Below are positions 52,245 to 60,727 of a stretch of DNA of 64,000 nt, in pieces. How positions within the stretch are numbered: position 1 is the stretch's first letter; each line of letters opens with the position of its first letter. Position numbers and translations under genes: made by a program. The stretch is from Bdellovibrio sp. ArHS (GTDB lineage: Bacteria > Bdellovibrionota > Bdellovibrionia > Bdellovibrionales > Bdellovibrionaceae), in NCBI RefSeq assembly GCF_000786105.1, contig NZ_JTEV01000006.1:122945-186944 (forward strand), written 5' to 3'. The notes under the pieces are model-generated. The model ran no database searches and was not told the DNA's origin. It saw only the letters and a program-made list of their open reading frames with translations.

Positions 52245-53447
52245 CTATCTTTTCAATCTCAGGATTTCAAGCCCCGGAAGTTTGTCGCCTTGAAGGTATT
52301 CAAGAGACGCCCCGCCACCAGTTGAAATATGAGTCATCTTGTCAGCAAAGCCCGACGCTTCCGCCGCGGCTGCCGAGTCCCCGCCGCCAACAATCTTCAC
52401 CGCGTTGCTTTCCGCAATGGCCTGAGCCACACCGAAAGTTCCTTTGGCAAAGGCTGGCGTTTCAAAAACGCCCATAGGGCCGTTCCAGAAAATAGTTCCG
52501 GCTTCGCGCAAAGCTGTCGCATAGTTTTGGATAGTTTTAGGACCAATATCCACCGCCAACTCATCGTCAGGGATGACAACATCTTTGGTCGTGCGCGCGC
52601 TTGCTGTATCACCGAATGACTTTGTCGTGACATGGTCGACGGGCAACAGAATAGTTTTGTTGCGAGCTTCGATACGCTCGATCATTTCTTTTGCATACTT
52701 CAGTTTGTCGTTTTCAACCAATGATTTCCCGACAGAAATTCCTTGGGCCTTTAAGAAAGTGTACGCCATCGCGCCACCGATGATGAAGCCATCAACGACA
52801 TCCATCAATCTTTCGATAACCGCAATTTTGTCGGAAACTTTGGAACCGCCCATTAAAGCCAAGTAAGGACGCTTTGGATTCTGTAAAAGAGAATCCAACA
52901 TCGTGATCTCTTTTTCGATCAAAAAGCCAATGCCTTTATCCTTCATCACTGAAGGCAAAGCATGAATGGTCGCATGCGCGCGGTGCGAGGCCCCGAAAGC
53001 ATCGTTGATATAGATATCACTGTAGTTGGCAATTTTTTGCGCAAACTCTACAGAGTCTTTGGTTTCTCCCGCCTCGAAACGCACGTTTTCAAGCAGGATC
53101 AACTGATTCTTTTTCAATGATTGCAGAAGATGTTTGGGAGCATCTGAATCCGGATCCTCAACCAAAATAACTTCCGCGCTAAGAAGCTCTTGCAGGCGCT
53201 TCGCCACAGGCTCTAGCGAAAACTCTTTGTCTTCCTTTGTTTTAGGACGTCCCAAATGAGAAGCCATCACCAGTTTTGCACCTTTTTCCATGCAATACTT
53301 GATCGTCGGCAAAGACGCCGTGATGCGGTTCTCATCTGTGATCTTGCCGTTTTCCATAGGCACATTCAAATCCAGACGCAGGAAAACCACTTTGCCTTCA
53401 AGTTCAAAATCGCGCACTGTTTTAATGCCTTTTAGACCATTAGCCAT
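52245..53447 (-). CDS. pgk: Phosphoglycerate kinase
   Basis: Glycolytic enzyme of 400 aa. N-terminal LRLDLNVPMENGKI, MASHLGRPK, LLENVRFEAGE, MGGSKVSDK, FWNGPMGVFE and the final GGGDSAAAAE and STGGGASLE are intact. It lies 60 bases downstream of gap and directly before the MAPEG gene. Confidence 0.98.
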   Translation of the reverse strand: MANGLKGIKTVRDFELEGKVVFLRLDLNVPMENGKITDENRITASLPTIKYCMEKGAKLVMASHLGRPKTKEDKEFSLEPVAKRLQELLSAEVILVEDPDSDAPKHLLQSLKKNQLILLENVRFEAGETKDSVEFAQKIANYSDIYINDAFGASHRAHATIHALPSVMKDKGIGFLIEKEITMLDSLLQNPKRPYLALMGGSKVSDKIAVIERLMDVVDGFIIGGAMAYTFLKAQGISVGKSLVENDKLKYAKEMIERIEARNKTILLPVDHVTTKSFGDTASARTTKDVVIPDDELAVDIGPKTIQNYATALREAGTIFWNGPMGVFETPAFAKGTFGVAQAIAESNAVKIVGGGDSAAAAEASGFADKMTHISTGGGASLEYLQGDKLPGLEILRLKR

Positions 53448-53507
53448 TCCATATCCTTTATTACTTCAATTGCGGCGCCTGACCGACGCCTCCACTGCCG
53501 CCAGACC

Positions 53508-54515
53508 TTAGAGTCCTTTTTTTGCCATGTAGTGAGCCACGTCCACCATGCGATTTGAGAAGCCCGTCTCGTTATCATACCAAGAAAGAACTTTCACCAT
53601 ACGAGGACCGACAACCATTGTCGAAGCCAAGTCGACGATAGAAGAATGTTTATTGCCATTGAAGTCGACGCTGACAAGTTCGTTGTGTTCAACCGCCAAA
53701 ACACCTTTTAAAGCGCCTTGAGAAGCCGCAATCAAGGCTTCGTTCACTGACTCTTTCGTCACGTCCTTTTTTGCTGTGAAGGTGAAATCTACAAGAGAAA
53801 CATTCGGAGTTGGCACACGAATAGAGATACCGTCAATACGGCCTTTCAATTCAGGCAGAACCAAGCCCACGTTCTTTGCGGCACCGGTCGTCGTCGGAAT
53901 CATGCTCACGGCAGCGGCACGGGCACGACGCAAGTCCTTGTGAGGAGCGTCCAGGATTTTTTGATCATTCGTATAAGAGTGAACTGTCATCATGGTGCCG
54001 TGCTCGATACCGAAAGACTCGTTAAGAACTTTCGCCAATGGCGCTAGACAGTTCGTGGTGCAAGAAGCGTTAGAAACCACGTGGTGTTTTGCCGGGTCGT
54101 ATGACTCATGGTTGATACCATAAACCATTGTCAAATCCGCCCCTTTTTCCGCAGGGCCTGAAACCAGAACGCGTTTCGCTCCACCAGTGATGTGTTGCAT
54201 GAACTCAGCTTTATCTTTGAAAGCTCCCGTACATTCTAAAACCAGGTCAACGCCCCAGTCTTTCCAAGGAATCTCTGCGGGATTGCGTGTTTTAGAAACA
54301 TGGATCTTTTTGCCGTTAACAACTAAGTCGTGGCCTTGAACCGAAACTTCCGCAGGGAAGATGCCGTGGGCAGAGTCGTACTTCAAAAGATGCGCATTTC
54401 CTTCAATGCTATCCAAAGAATTGATTCCGACTACTTCAAATTGTTCAAAACCTGCACGGAATAGAACGCGACCGATACGACCAAAACCGTTGATACCAAC
54501 ACGCAATTTAGACAT
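53508..54515 (-). CDS. gap: Glyceraldehyde-3-phosphate dehydrogenase, type I
   Basis: Glycolytic enzyme of 335 aa. NAD-binding start LRVGINGFGRIGRVLFR; catalytic C152 in SNASCTTNCLAP; C-terminal SWYDNETGFSNRMVD. The ATG at 54515 has AAGGAG 9 bases upstream; the frame is open 9 codons earlier. First gene of the gap-pgk-MAPEG-tpiA unit. Confidence 0.98.
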   Translation of the reverse strand: MSKLRVGINGFGRIGRVLFRAGFEQFEVVGINSLDSIEGNAHLLKYDSAHGIFPAEVSVQGHDLVVNGKKIHVSKTRNPAEIPWKDWGVDLVLECTGAFKDKAEFMQHITGGAKRVLVSGPAEKGADLTMVYGINHESYDPAKHHVVSNASCTTNCLAPLAKVLNESFGIEHGTMMTVHSYTNDQKILDAPHKDLRRARAAAVSMIPTTTGAAKNVGLVLPELKGRIDGISIRVPTPNVSLVDFTFTAKKDVTKESVNEALIAASQGALKGVLAVEHNELVSVDFNGNKHSSIVDLASTMVVGPRMVKVLSWYDNETGFSNRMVDVAHYMAKKGL

Positions 54516-54563
54516 GAGTGAGCTCCTTATTTTTAAACCCACTCACTATCGACTTTTAGAGAC

Positions 54564-54601
54564 AAAAAAGCCAGTCTAGACACTCTTGGTCATAGACTGG
54601 C
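54564..54601 (-). terminator. Rho-independent terminator after the A-type secreted protein gene
   Basis: Perfect 9-bp stem GCCAGTCTA / TAGACTGGC, followed on the minus strand by TTTTTT. It ends the B-A unit and lies upstream of gap. Confidence 0.88.
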
Positions 54602-54631
54602 GTCGAGGAAGCTAGTAGCTCCGAATTGGCA

Positions 54632-55609
54632 CTAGTAGCGAGAACCACTCAGTGACGGATAAGCCTCATTGGAGATCGCCTTCACAATAAGATCCGCACT
54701 TCCGCCCATAGACTCGGCGCGAAGATCAATCACTTGGACGCGGTCGCGAGAGTTCAATCTCTCTGAAATGACAGCGCCACCAGAATAGATCGTGCCTGTT
54801 TGAGTCAATTGACGGATCTGGATGCGCTCATTTCTATCCGTGTAAAGAACTGCTTCGTGGATTTTTAATCCCGCCGCCAAAGCATGAACTTCGATCTGTT
54901 CCAAAGACAATGGTTGTCTTAAAGTCACACGCACCCATTCACCACCCGTACGACGAGTCACATTCACGATGCGAGTCGAACCCTCATACCGAGCTTGGTA
55001 AGAAGATGGGGGCGGAGGAGGAAGTGGACGCGAAGGAACCTCTGGATAGCGCGGTGGCTGAGTCGGCTCGTGACGACCCGGACCATTGTGACCGTTACCA
55101 CGACCGCCGAAACGCACTTCTGTTTCACGGACCTCATACCAAGAACCGTCGGGGCGAGAACAAGCAATACCGCGAGTTTCCTCAGAGCGGTTATTCAGAT
55201 AAATCACAGAGTTGTATTCACGGCAATATTCGCCAGTCCGATTGTTATAACCTTCACGCGTTGTTGTGAAGGATCCACGAGCACCGGTACGACCGCCATA
55301 ACGACGACCATCCCAGTCCTCACGCTCACCAAGACGGTTGCGCAAAGCACGGCGTTGTGCTTCTTCACACGCGCGACGATCAGCCTCGTCCATATCACGA
55401 CCAACTTTACCGCCGATCATAGTTCCCGCAATGGCACCGATAATAATGGCCGCTTTGTTACCATTACCTTTACCGATTTGCGTACCAATACCGCCGCCAA
55501 TAATACCACCGATAATATTGCCGATCGTCTCTTTGTCAGCAAATGCGGGACTCGCATATTGCATCACAGACACGACAACCAACGAGCCAAGTACCAGTTT
55601 CTTTTTCAT
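54632..55609 (-). CDS. Glycine-zipper secreted protein, module gene A
   Basis: Exported protein of 325 aa. Signal peptide, then a glycine-zipper segment (GNIIGGIIGGGIGTQIGKG ... AIAGTMIGGKVG) as in 17-kDa surface antigens, then DMDEADRRA. A middle domain has paired cysteines (EYCREY, RGIACSRPDGSWYEV). A Pro-rich linker leads to a C-terminal beta-rich domain of about 120 residues (VNVTRRTGGEWVRVTLRQPLSLEQIEV). That last domain recurs in the three genes upstream. AAGGAG lies before the ATG; it follows gene B by 42 bases. Function unknown; probably cell-envelope. Confidence 0.82.
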   Translation of the reverse strand: MKKKLVLGSLVVVSVMQYASPAFADKETIGNIIGGIIGGGIGTQIGKGNGNKAAIIIGAIAGTMIGGKVGRDMDEADRRACEEAQRRALRNRLGEREDWDGRRYGGRTGARGSFTTTREGYNNRTGEYCREYNSVIYLNNRSEETRGIACSRPDGSWYEVRETEVRFGGRGNGHNGPGRHEPTQPPRYPEVPSRPLPPPPPSSYQARYEGSTRIVNVTRRTGGEWVRVTLRQPLSLEQIEVHALAAGLKIHEAVLYTDRNERIQIRQLTQTGTIYSGGAVISERLNSRDRVQVIDLRAESMGGSADLIVKAISNEAYPSLSGSRY

Positions 55610-55651
55610 GAAGTCTCCTTCGGTTAATAAAACAATCCGTTAAAACTTTTC

Positions 55652-57073
55652 CTATTTTAAATCTTGAACTCTCACAATACTGCTGCCGGAGTAGCCGGCT
55701 AAATGGACCCGCGCCATACCGTTTGAATACACCGCAATCACAGTCGCGCGATAGTAGCCCGAATAAAGATACGTTCTGCCAATACGAGCATCCCGGACTG
55801 AATAAGCAAGATCATTGACATGACCACTGGCGGACCCACTGTAGCCATCCAACTGGAACAACGCCTGACCATTATCATAAAACTCCAAAGCACGGCCCGG
55901 GTAACTGCCCGAATAAAGGATATCCGCGCCCGCACACATCGTGCGTTCTCGGTTGCAAGAAGAGGCTTTAGAGAAATTTTGAGCATCGATGAAACTGGTG
56001 GATGCATATCCAGCGAACTTCACCTCCAACAGGCCGTTTTCAAATGCACTGACAACAGACACTGAATAGCCTCCTGTATAAATGCCGCGATCACCTTGAC
56101 AGATATTCTTCACACAACGGGCCGCCTTTGCGAATTCACGCAAAGAAATGAAGGTCTCTTGGGCGTAGCCTCGCAGGCGCACCATGATCAATGAGTTCGA
56201 ATAGGTCTTAACCACCGTTGCTTTGTAGGCACTGGCGTAAACTCCTTCATCTCCGGCACAGACGTTTTGCTGACAGCGAGTTGCTTTGGCTAGATCACTC
56301 ATAGAGACCCGGTTTTCACCGTAGCCATTAAGACGAACGCGGGTTTCGGAGGCCGAGATATAGGTCACAACTCCCGGATAGCTCCTGGCATAAAGTACTT
56401 CATCGCCGACACGAATGACATTGTCTTCATAAGTCGCAGGACGATCGGGACGAACACCCCCCGGCGGTGGCGGCGGAGGAGGTGTAGAGGGGCGCGTCGG
56501 TGTTACGGGGGCGGTTGCTATTTCCACCGTCACCGTCATTTTAGGTACAGAATCGCTGGCTAAAGCAGTGATCATCACATCTGCTTCCGCCGAATAAGAT
56601 TCAGCCAAAACTTCAATGGACACGATGCGAGCGTTGGCCGTCAAGTTTTCAGATGCCACCACCGCGCCAGTCGCCAAAACGTCTGTTTGTGAAAGCTGAC
56701 GGACGTCAATTCTTTGACCTTGTTCTGTAACTAAAGTGGTTTTGTGAATCTTAACTCTGCTTTGGGTGACTCTTAAGTCTAAACGTAATAGCGTTAAAGC
56801 TTCAGAAAGCTTCAATGTATGAAGTGTTCCGCCCGACTTACGCGAAATGGAATTGAGCGATGCCGATCCTGCGAATTGAGTCACGGGTGCTGAAGTGTTT
56901 TCCGCCGGTTTCGGCGTTACTGGCTGCTGTTCTACAGGCTGTTCAACAGAAGTTGTTGGCGGCGCCAGGTCGACGTCATCAAAGCTAGGTAGGTCATCAA
57001 TTGTTTGCGCAAAAGCTGTGTTTTGTATCAAGCTTAAAGCTGCCATCATTTTGACAAGCAGACGACGATTCAT
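55652..57073 (-). CDS. Secreted repeat protein, module gene B
   Basis: Exported protein of 473 aa. After the signal peptide comes a DDLPSFDDVDL motif, a low-complexity Pro/Thr stretch, and the shared beta-rich domain (about 70-195: SRKSGGTLHTLKLSEALTLLRLDLRV). After a polyproline linker, five tandem repeats of about 46 aa follow, each with YS-x-x-V...V-x-L-x-GY and most ending in a Cys-x(4-6)-Cys pair. They look like small SH3-like beta repeats. First gene of the B-A pair. Function unknown. Confidence 0.82.
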   Translation of the reverse strand: MNRRLLVKMMAALSLIQNTAFAQTIDDLPSFDDVDLAPPTTSVEQPVEQQPVTPKPAENTSAPVTQFAGSASLNSISRKSGGTLHTLKLSEALTLLRLDLRVTQSRVKIHKTTLVTEQGQRIDVRQLSQTDVLATGAVVASENLTANARIVSIEVLAESYSAEADVMITALASDSVPKMTVTVEIATAPVTPTRPSTPPPPPPPGGVRPDRPATYEDNVIRVGDEVLYARSYPGVVTYISASETRVRLNGYGENRVSMSDLAKATRCQQNVCAGDEGVYASAYKATVVKTYSNSLIMVRLRGYAQETFISLREFAKAARCVKNICQGDRGIYTGGYSVSVVSAFENGLLEVKFAGYASTSFIDAQNFSKASSCNRERTMCAGADILYSGSYPGRALEFYDNGQALFQLDGYSGSASGHVNDLAYSVRDARIGRTYLYSGYYRATVIAVYSNGMARVHLAGYSGSSIVRVQDLK

Positions 57074-57225
57074 AAACGCTCCTCGTTTTTATTCCGAACG
57101 CTAACCTCCAAAGACCGTGCCCGATGAAGAGATCCTGAGCGACGGATATATTCCCTCTAAAGTTTCGACAGCTGTCTCAAAATTAGACAGGCGACACTTT
57201 TGGCGTCGCTCTTTTGTCGCACTTG

Positions 57226-57256
57226 AAAACAAAAAGGGCCCCGCAACGGAGGCCCT
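57226..57256 (-). terminator. Terminator separating the two A/B modules
   Basis: AGGGCC / GGCCCT stem, followed on the minus strand by TTTTTGTTTTC. It lies after gene A' and before gene B, so the two modules are separate transcription units. Confidence 0.75.
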
Positions 57257-57282
57257 GACTTCATCTAACTTTCGCTCTAGAT

Positions 57283-58842
57283 CTAGCGACGCAACAAGTA
57301 ACCACAACGAGTCATACTTGCCACCTTATTAACCGCGTACTTCACGGCCCCATCTGCGGTCATGTTCAAACCACTGGATGAATAGGCGAAGCGGTATTCA
57401 TCTCTGAACTTCGGCCAAATGGTATGGTTAACAAAAGACGCATCTTCACAGCCCGACTCCACCCAGTTACGTCCAAATGTCGCCGCCGCCGTTGATGTCA
57501 TATTTAAGCCGTCGCTCGCGTAAGCGAAGCCTTTTGCCGCACGAAGATCGACAGCCATTTTATTTGCTTCTTGTACTGTCACGTTCTCCACATTCTTAAG
57601 AGCATAAGCGCGGGCTGCCGTCGTCGTCATATCCAATCCATCTGTGGCATAAGCAACACTATAGAGTGCTGAGAAGCGATCTTTATATTCTGTAAGCGTA
57701 CCGCAGCGGTGAGTACTATTGTAATCCAACGCCCATTGAGTCGCCGCGGACTCCGTCATATCCAAACCATTCGTTGCATACGCAAAATTTTTCGCAGCGT
57801 AGAATTGCTGGTGATCTTGATCCGCGCAGAAGCCCTTCAACGAACGACCGTCATCGACAGGCGGACGGCCCGGCTGAACTGGCGGCGCCGGAGGACGCGG
57901 CATATTCAATTGAAGTTCCGGATAACCATCCAATGACAAAGCTTTCACGATCGCGGCAGAAACACCACCGTAAGACTCCAGACGTAGATCAATTGCCACA
58001 ATGGCTTCGCGAATATTCAAATTTTCAGAAATCACTGATGATCCCGCATTTAAGACAGGGCCATTCGTCAACTGCTGAACTGGAATTCGTGCGGAAGATT
58101 GAGTCACCACACTGGCTTCGTGAACTTTAAGACGCTGTGACCACACGATCAACTCCAAACGCTCTAGGCGCAAAGGCTGACGCAGTAAAAGGCGATACCA
58201 CTCGCCGCCTGTTCGGCGCGTAATGTTGTCAATCATTGCAGTGCCTTCGCGCAAAGACTGAACTGGCGGCGGCATAGGTGGACGCTCAGGTCTTTGCGGA
58301 CGATCCGGGAAGCGTGGCGGACGAGAGTTGTCGGGACGAGAGCCAAAGCGAATTTCGGTCTCTTGAACCTCATACCAGGATCCATCGGCGCGGGAACAAG
58401 CAATACCGCGTGTTTCTTCTGTACGACCGCGAACTTGAATTACGCTGACGTACTCACGGCAATATTCATTGGTTCTGACATTATAGCCTTCACGAGTCGA
58501 GGTGAAGCTTCCTCGCGCTCCCGAACGGGAACCGTAAGATCGCCCATCCCAGTCCGTACGTTGATTCAACTGCTCACGCAAAGCACGTTGTTGGGCCTCA
58601 TTGAAAGCACGGCGATCAGCTTCGTCAAGATCGCGCCCCACTTGACCGCCGATCATTGTACCGGCAATCGAGCCGATGATAATCGCCGCAGTATTGCCAT
58701 TGCCCTTGCCAATTTGCGAGCCAATAGCGCCGCCGATAACACCACCAATAATATTGCCGATAGTTTCCTTATCCGCTTTCGCGGGAATCGCCTGCATCAC
58801 GGTAGAAGCGACCAACATTCCTAAGATAAATTGTTTTTTCAT
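57283..58842 (-). CDS. Glycine-zipper secreted protein with four C-terminal repeats, module gene A'
   Basis: Paralogue of gene A, 519 aa. The signal peptide, glycine zipper (GNIIGGVIGGAIGSQIGKG), Cys domain (EYCREYVSVIQ, RGIACSRADGSWYEV) and beta-rich domain (about 205-310) match gene A closely. It adds about 180 residues with four repeats of the form FAYA(T/S)(N/D)GL(D/N)MT followed by AA-x-x-(W/Y/F)A, which gene A lacks. It follows gene B' by 70 bases. Function unknown. Confidence 0.82.
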   Translation of the reverse strand: MKKQFILGMLVASTVMQAIPAKADKETIGNIIGGVIGGAIGSQIGKGNGNTAAIIIGSIAGTMIGGQVGRDLDEADRRAFNEAQQRALREQLNQRTDWDGRSYGSRSGARGSFTSTREGYNVRTNEYCREYVSVIQVRGRTEETRGIACSRADGSWYEVQETEIRFGSRPDNSRPPRFPDRPQRPERPPMPPPVQSLREGTAMIDNITRRTGGEWYRLLLRQPLRLERLELIVWSQRLKVHEASVVTQSSARIPVQQLTNGPVLNAGSSVISENLNIREAIVAIDLRLESYGGVSAAIVKALSLDGYPELQLNMPRPPAPPVQPGRPPVDDGRSLKGFCADQDHQQFYAAKNFAYATNGLDMTESAATQWALDYNSTHRCGTLTEYKDRFSALYSVAYATDGLDMTTTAARAYALKNVENVTVQEANKMAVDLRAAKGFAYASDGLNMTSTAAATFGRNWVESGCEDASFVNHTIWPKFRDEYRFAYSSSGLNMTADGAVKYAVNKVASMTRCGYLLRR

Positions 58843-58912
58843 AAAATCTCCAAAAAATATTTAATCTGTATTCAATTTCTATTTTCTAAGAACTTGCCAT
58901 TGCCGTTTCGAT

Positions 58913-60475
58913 TCATCGAACTCGTTTGGCAAGTCTGTCAGAGTGAACGTAAGTATCATAATACCCGCTGCGTTTCACCATGACGATGCCATTGGCATAA
59001 ACTTCAGCCGCGACGGCTTGGGACCCATTATAAAAAATCGCGTCCCCCTGGCAGATGCGATTGTTTTTTTCGCATCTCACTGCCGGTGACACTTGATCGG
59101 AGGTTGGATAAGCATCGTAATATCCCGAGCGTTTAAAACGGATAATACCTTTGAAAACTTTTTCCGCTACGCCCGAACTATTACTGTAGTAAACCCGGTC
59201 CCCTTGGCAGATCCCACGGTCACACTTGACCTCTGGCGCCAATGAATCTTCATGCGGGAATGAATTGTAGTAGCCATCTCTTGCGATGAGAGCATGCCCA
59301 TTTGCATAAGCGGCCTTAACTAAGCCTTGAGACCCAGAATAATGAACGTGCATACCCTTACAAATGCCTTTTTTGGGAGTACAATTTACTTCTGCGGCAA
59401 TAAGGCCTACATCGACGACAGTGTCATAGTACTCTGGACGAGAAAGCACCGCTTTTTTAACATCGAAAATAGCTTTAATCTTACCTGCCGAGGATGAATA
59501 AATGACATTGCTGCCTTTGCAGATAGAGCCCAAGCAGTCTACTTCCTTGCCGATAGAATCTGCATCAACAAAAGAGTCGTAATATCCTTCACGAACGACC
59601 AGCACTTTGCCATTGGTAAAGACTTCTTTTGCCTTTCCCATGCCACCAGAAACCAGGACTACATCCTTCACACAAATACGTCCTTTAGAGGTGCATCTTA
59701 CCGATTTTGCAAGCTGATCCAACGAAACCGTCGTGTCATAGTACCCTTCGCGCTTCAAGTTCACTTTTCCATTCGAATAGACACCCAGGACGACCCCAAC
59801 AGAGTTATTATAATAAACACGGTCGCCTGTGCTGATGATATAGTCTGACTCCGATGGTTGGTACGGCTGTGGACGAGACTCCTCTGCCTTCGGCGGCGTT
59901 ACCGGCGGTGGCGGTGGCACCGGTCGCGAAGGCTGAATAGGCGCTGCGATCGAACGCAGCTTCATTACCGGCACGTCTCTATCCGCGATCGCAGTTAAAA
60001 GCATATTCGCCTCAGCACCGTAAGATTCTGCGACCACTTCGATCGCTGCGACACGGTCACTTTGGTTCAAACTTTCAGAAGAAACCACGGCACCCGCTTC
60101 AAGAACGGCCGAGTTTTTTAAACTTTTTACGTCTACACGCAAGCCTGTATCCGTGATTAGAGTCATACCGTGCACTTTTAGTTTTTGTGCGGTCACTCGC
60201 AGATCTACTCTGACTAAAGACAGTGCTTGCCTTAGATCGACGGTATAAATTGTTCCATTGGACTTTCTAGAAATGGAGTTGATCGAAACGGAACCGGCAA
60301 GCAGATTCGCCACCGGCGCGGCCGTGACCGGTGTCTCCGATGCAACCACCGGGGCCGGGGTTTGGTTGACAACGGTCTCTTCCTCAAAACTAGGAAGATC
60401 TTCAATGCCTGAGGCTTGTGCCAAGTGCGACGTCATTAAAGACACCGCCATTAGCGCTTTCGTAAACGCTTTCAT
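58913..60475 (-). CDS. Secreted repeat protein, module gene B'
   Basis: Paralogue of gene B, 520 aa. The signal peptide is followed by EDLPSFEEETV and the shared beta-rich domain (SRKSNGTIYTVDLRQALSLVRVDLRV). Six tandem repeats of about 46 aa follow, with the sharper consensus NGK(V/A)xxxREGYYD(S/T) and Cys-x(5-6)-C-x-GD-x-(V/I)-x-Y. The GYYD motif distinguishes these repeats from those in B. AGAAATACT precedes the ATG, a weak ribosome binding site. Function unknown. Confidence 0.82.
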   Translation of the reverse strand: MKAFTKALMAVSLMTSHLAQASGIEDLPSFEEETVVNQTPAPVVASETPVTAAPVANLLAGSVSINSISRKSNGTIYTVDLRQALSLVRVDLRVTAQKLKVHGMTLITDTGLRVDVKSLKNSAVLEAGAVVSSESLNQSDRVAAIEVVAESYGAEANMLLTAIADRDVPVMKLRSIAAPIQPSRPVPPPPPVTPPKAEESRPQPYQPSESDYIISTGDRVYYNNSVGVVLGVYSNGKVNLKREGYYDTTVSLDQLAKSVRCTSKGRICVKDVVLVSGGMGKAKEVFTNGKVLVVREGYYDSFVDADSIGKEVDCLGSICKGSNVIYSSSAGKIKAIFDVKKAVLSRPEYYDTVVDVGLIAAEVNCTPKKGICKGMHVHYSGSQGLVKAAYANGHALIARDGYYNSFPHEDSLAPEVKCDRGICQGDRVYYSNSSGVAEKVFKGIIRFKRSGYYDAYPTSDQVSPAVRCEKNNRICQGDAIFYNGSQAVAAEVYANGIVMVKRSGYYDTYVHSDRLAKRVR

Positions 60476-60727
60476 AGTATTTCTCCGACTTTATGATTTA
60501 CGTGCATTATTTAGAGTCGGACCAGTTGCCCCAAGAATTACAGCCAGCCCAAATTCCGAAGCGAAACAATCCAAAGATCATGCCTGACAGGGAAAACTCT
60601 GAAAGTGAGGTAATTTTGTTTAGAAACACGAGAAGGTGTTTAAAGAATCCACAGACACCAAAAAAGGGACACAAATAGCGTCACTTGCTCTCGAAGAGAT
60701 CCGTGACGACAGAGAAGTCATGAAGAA

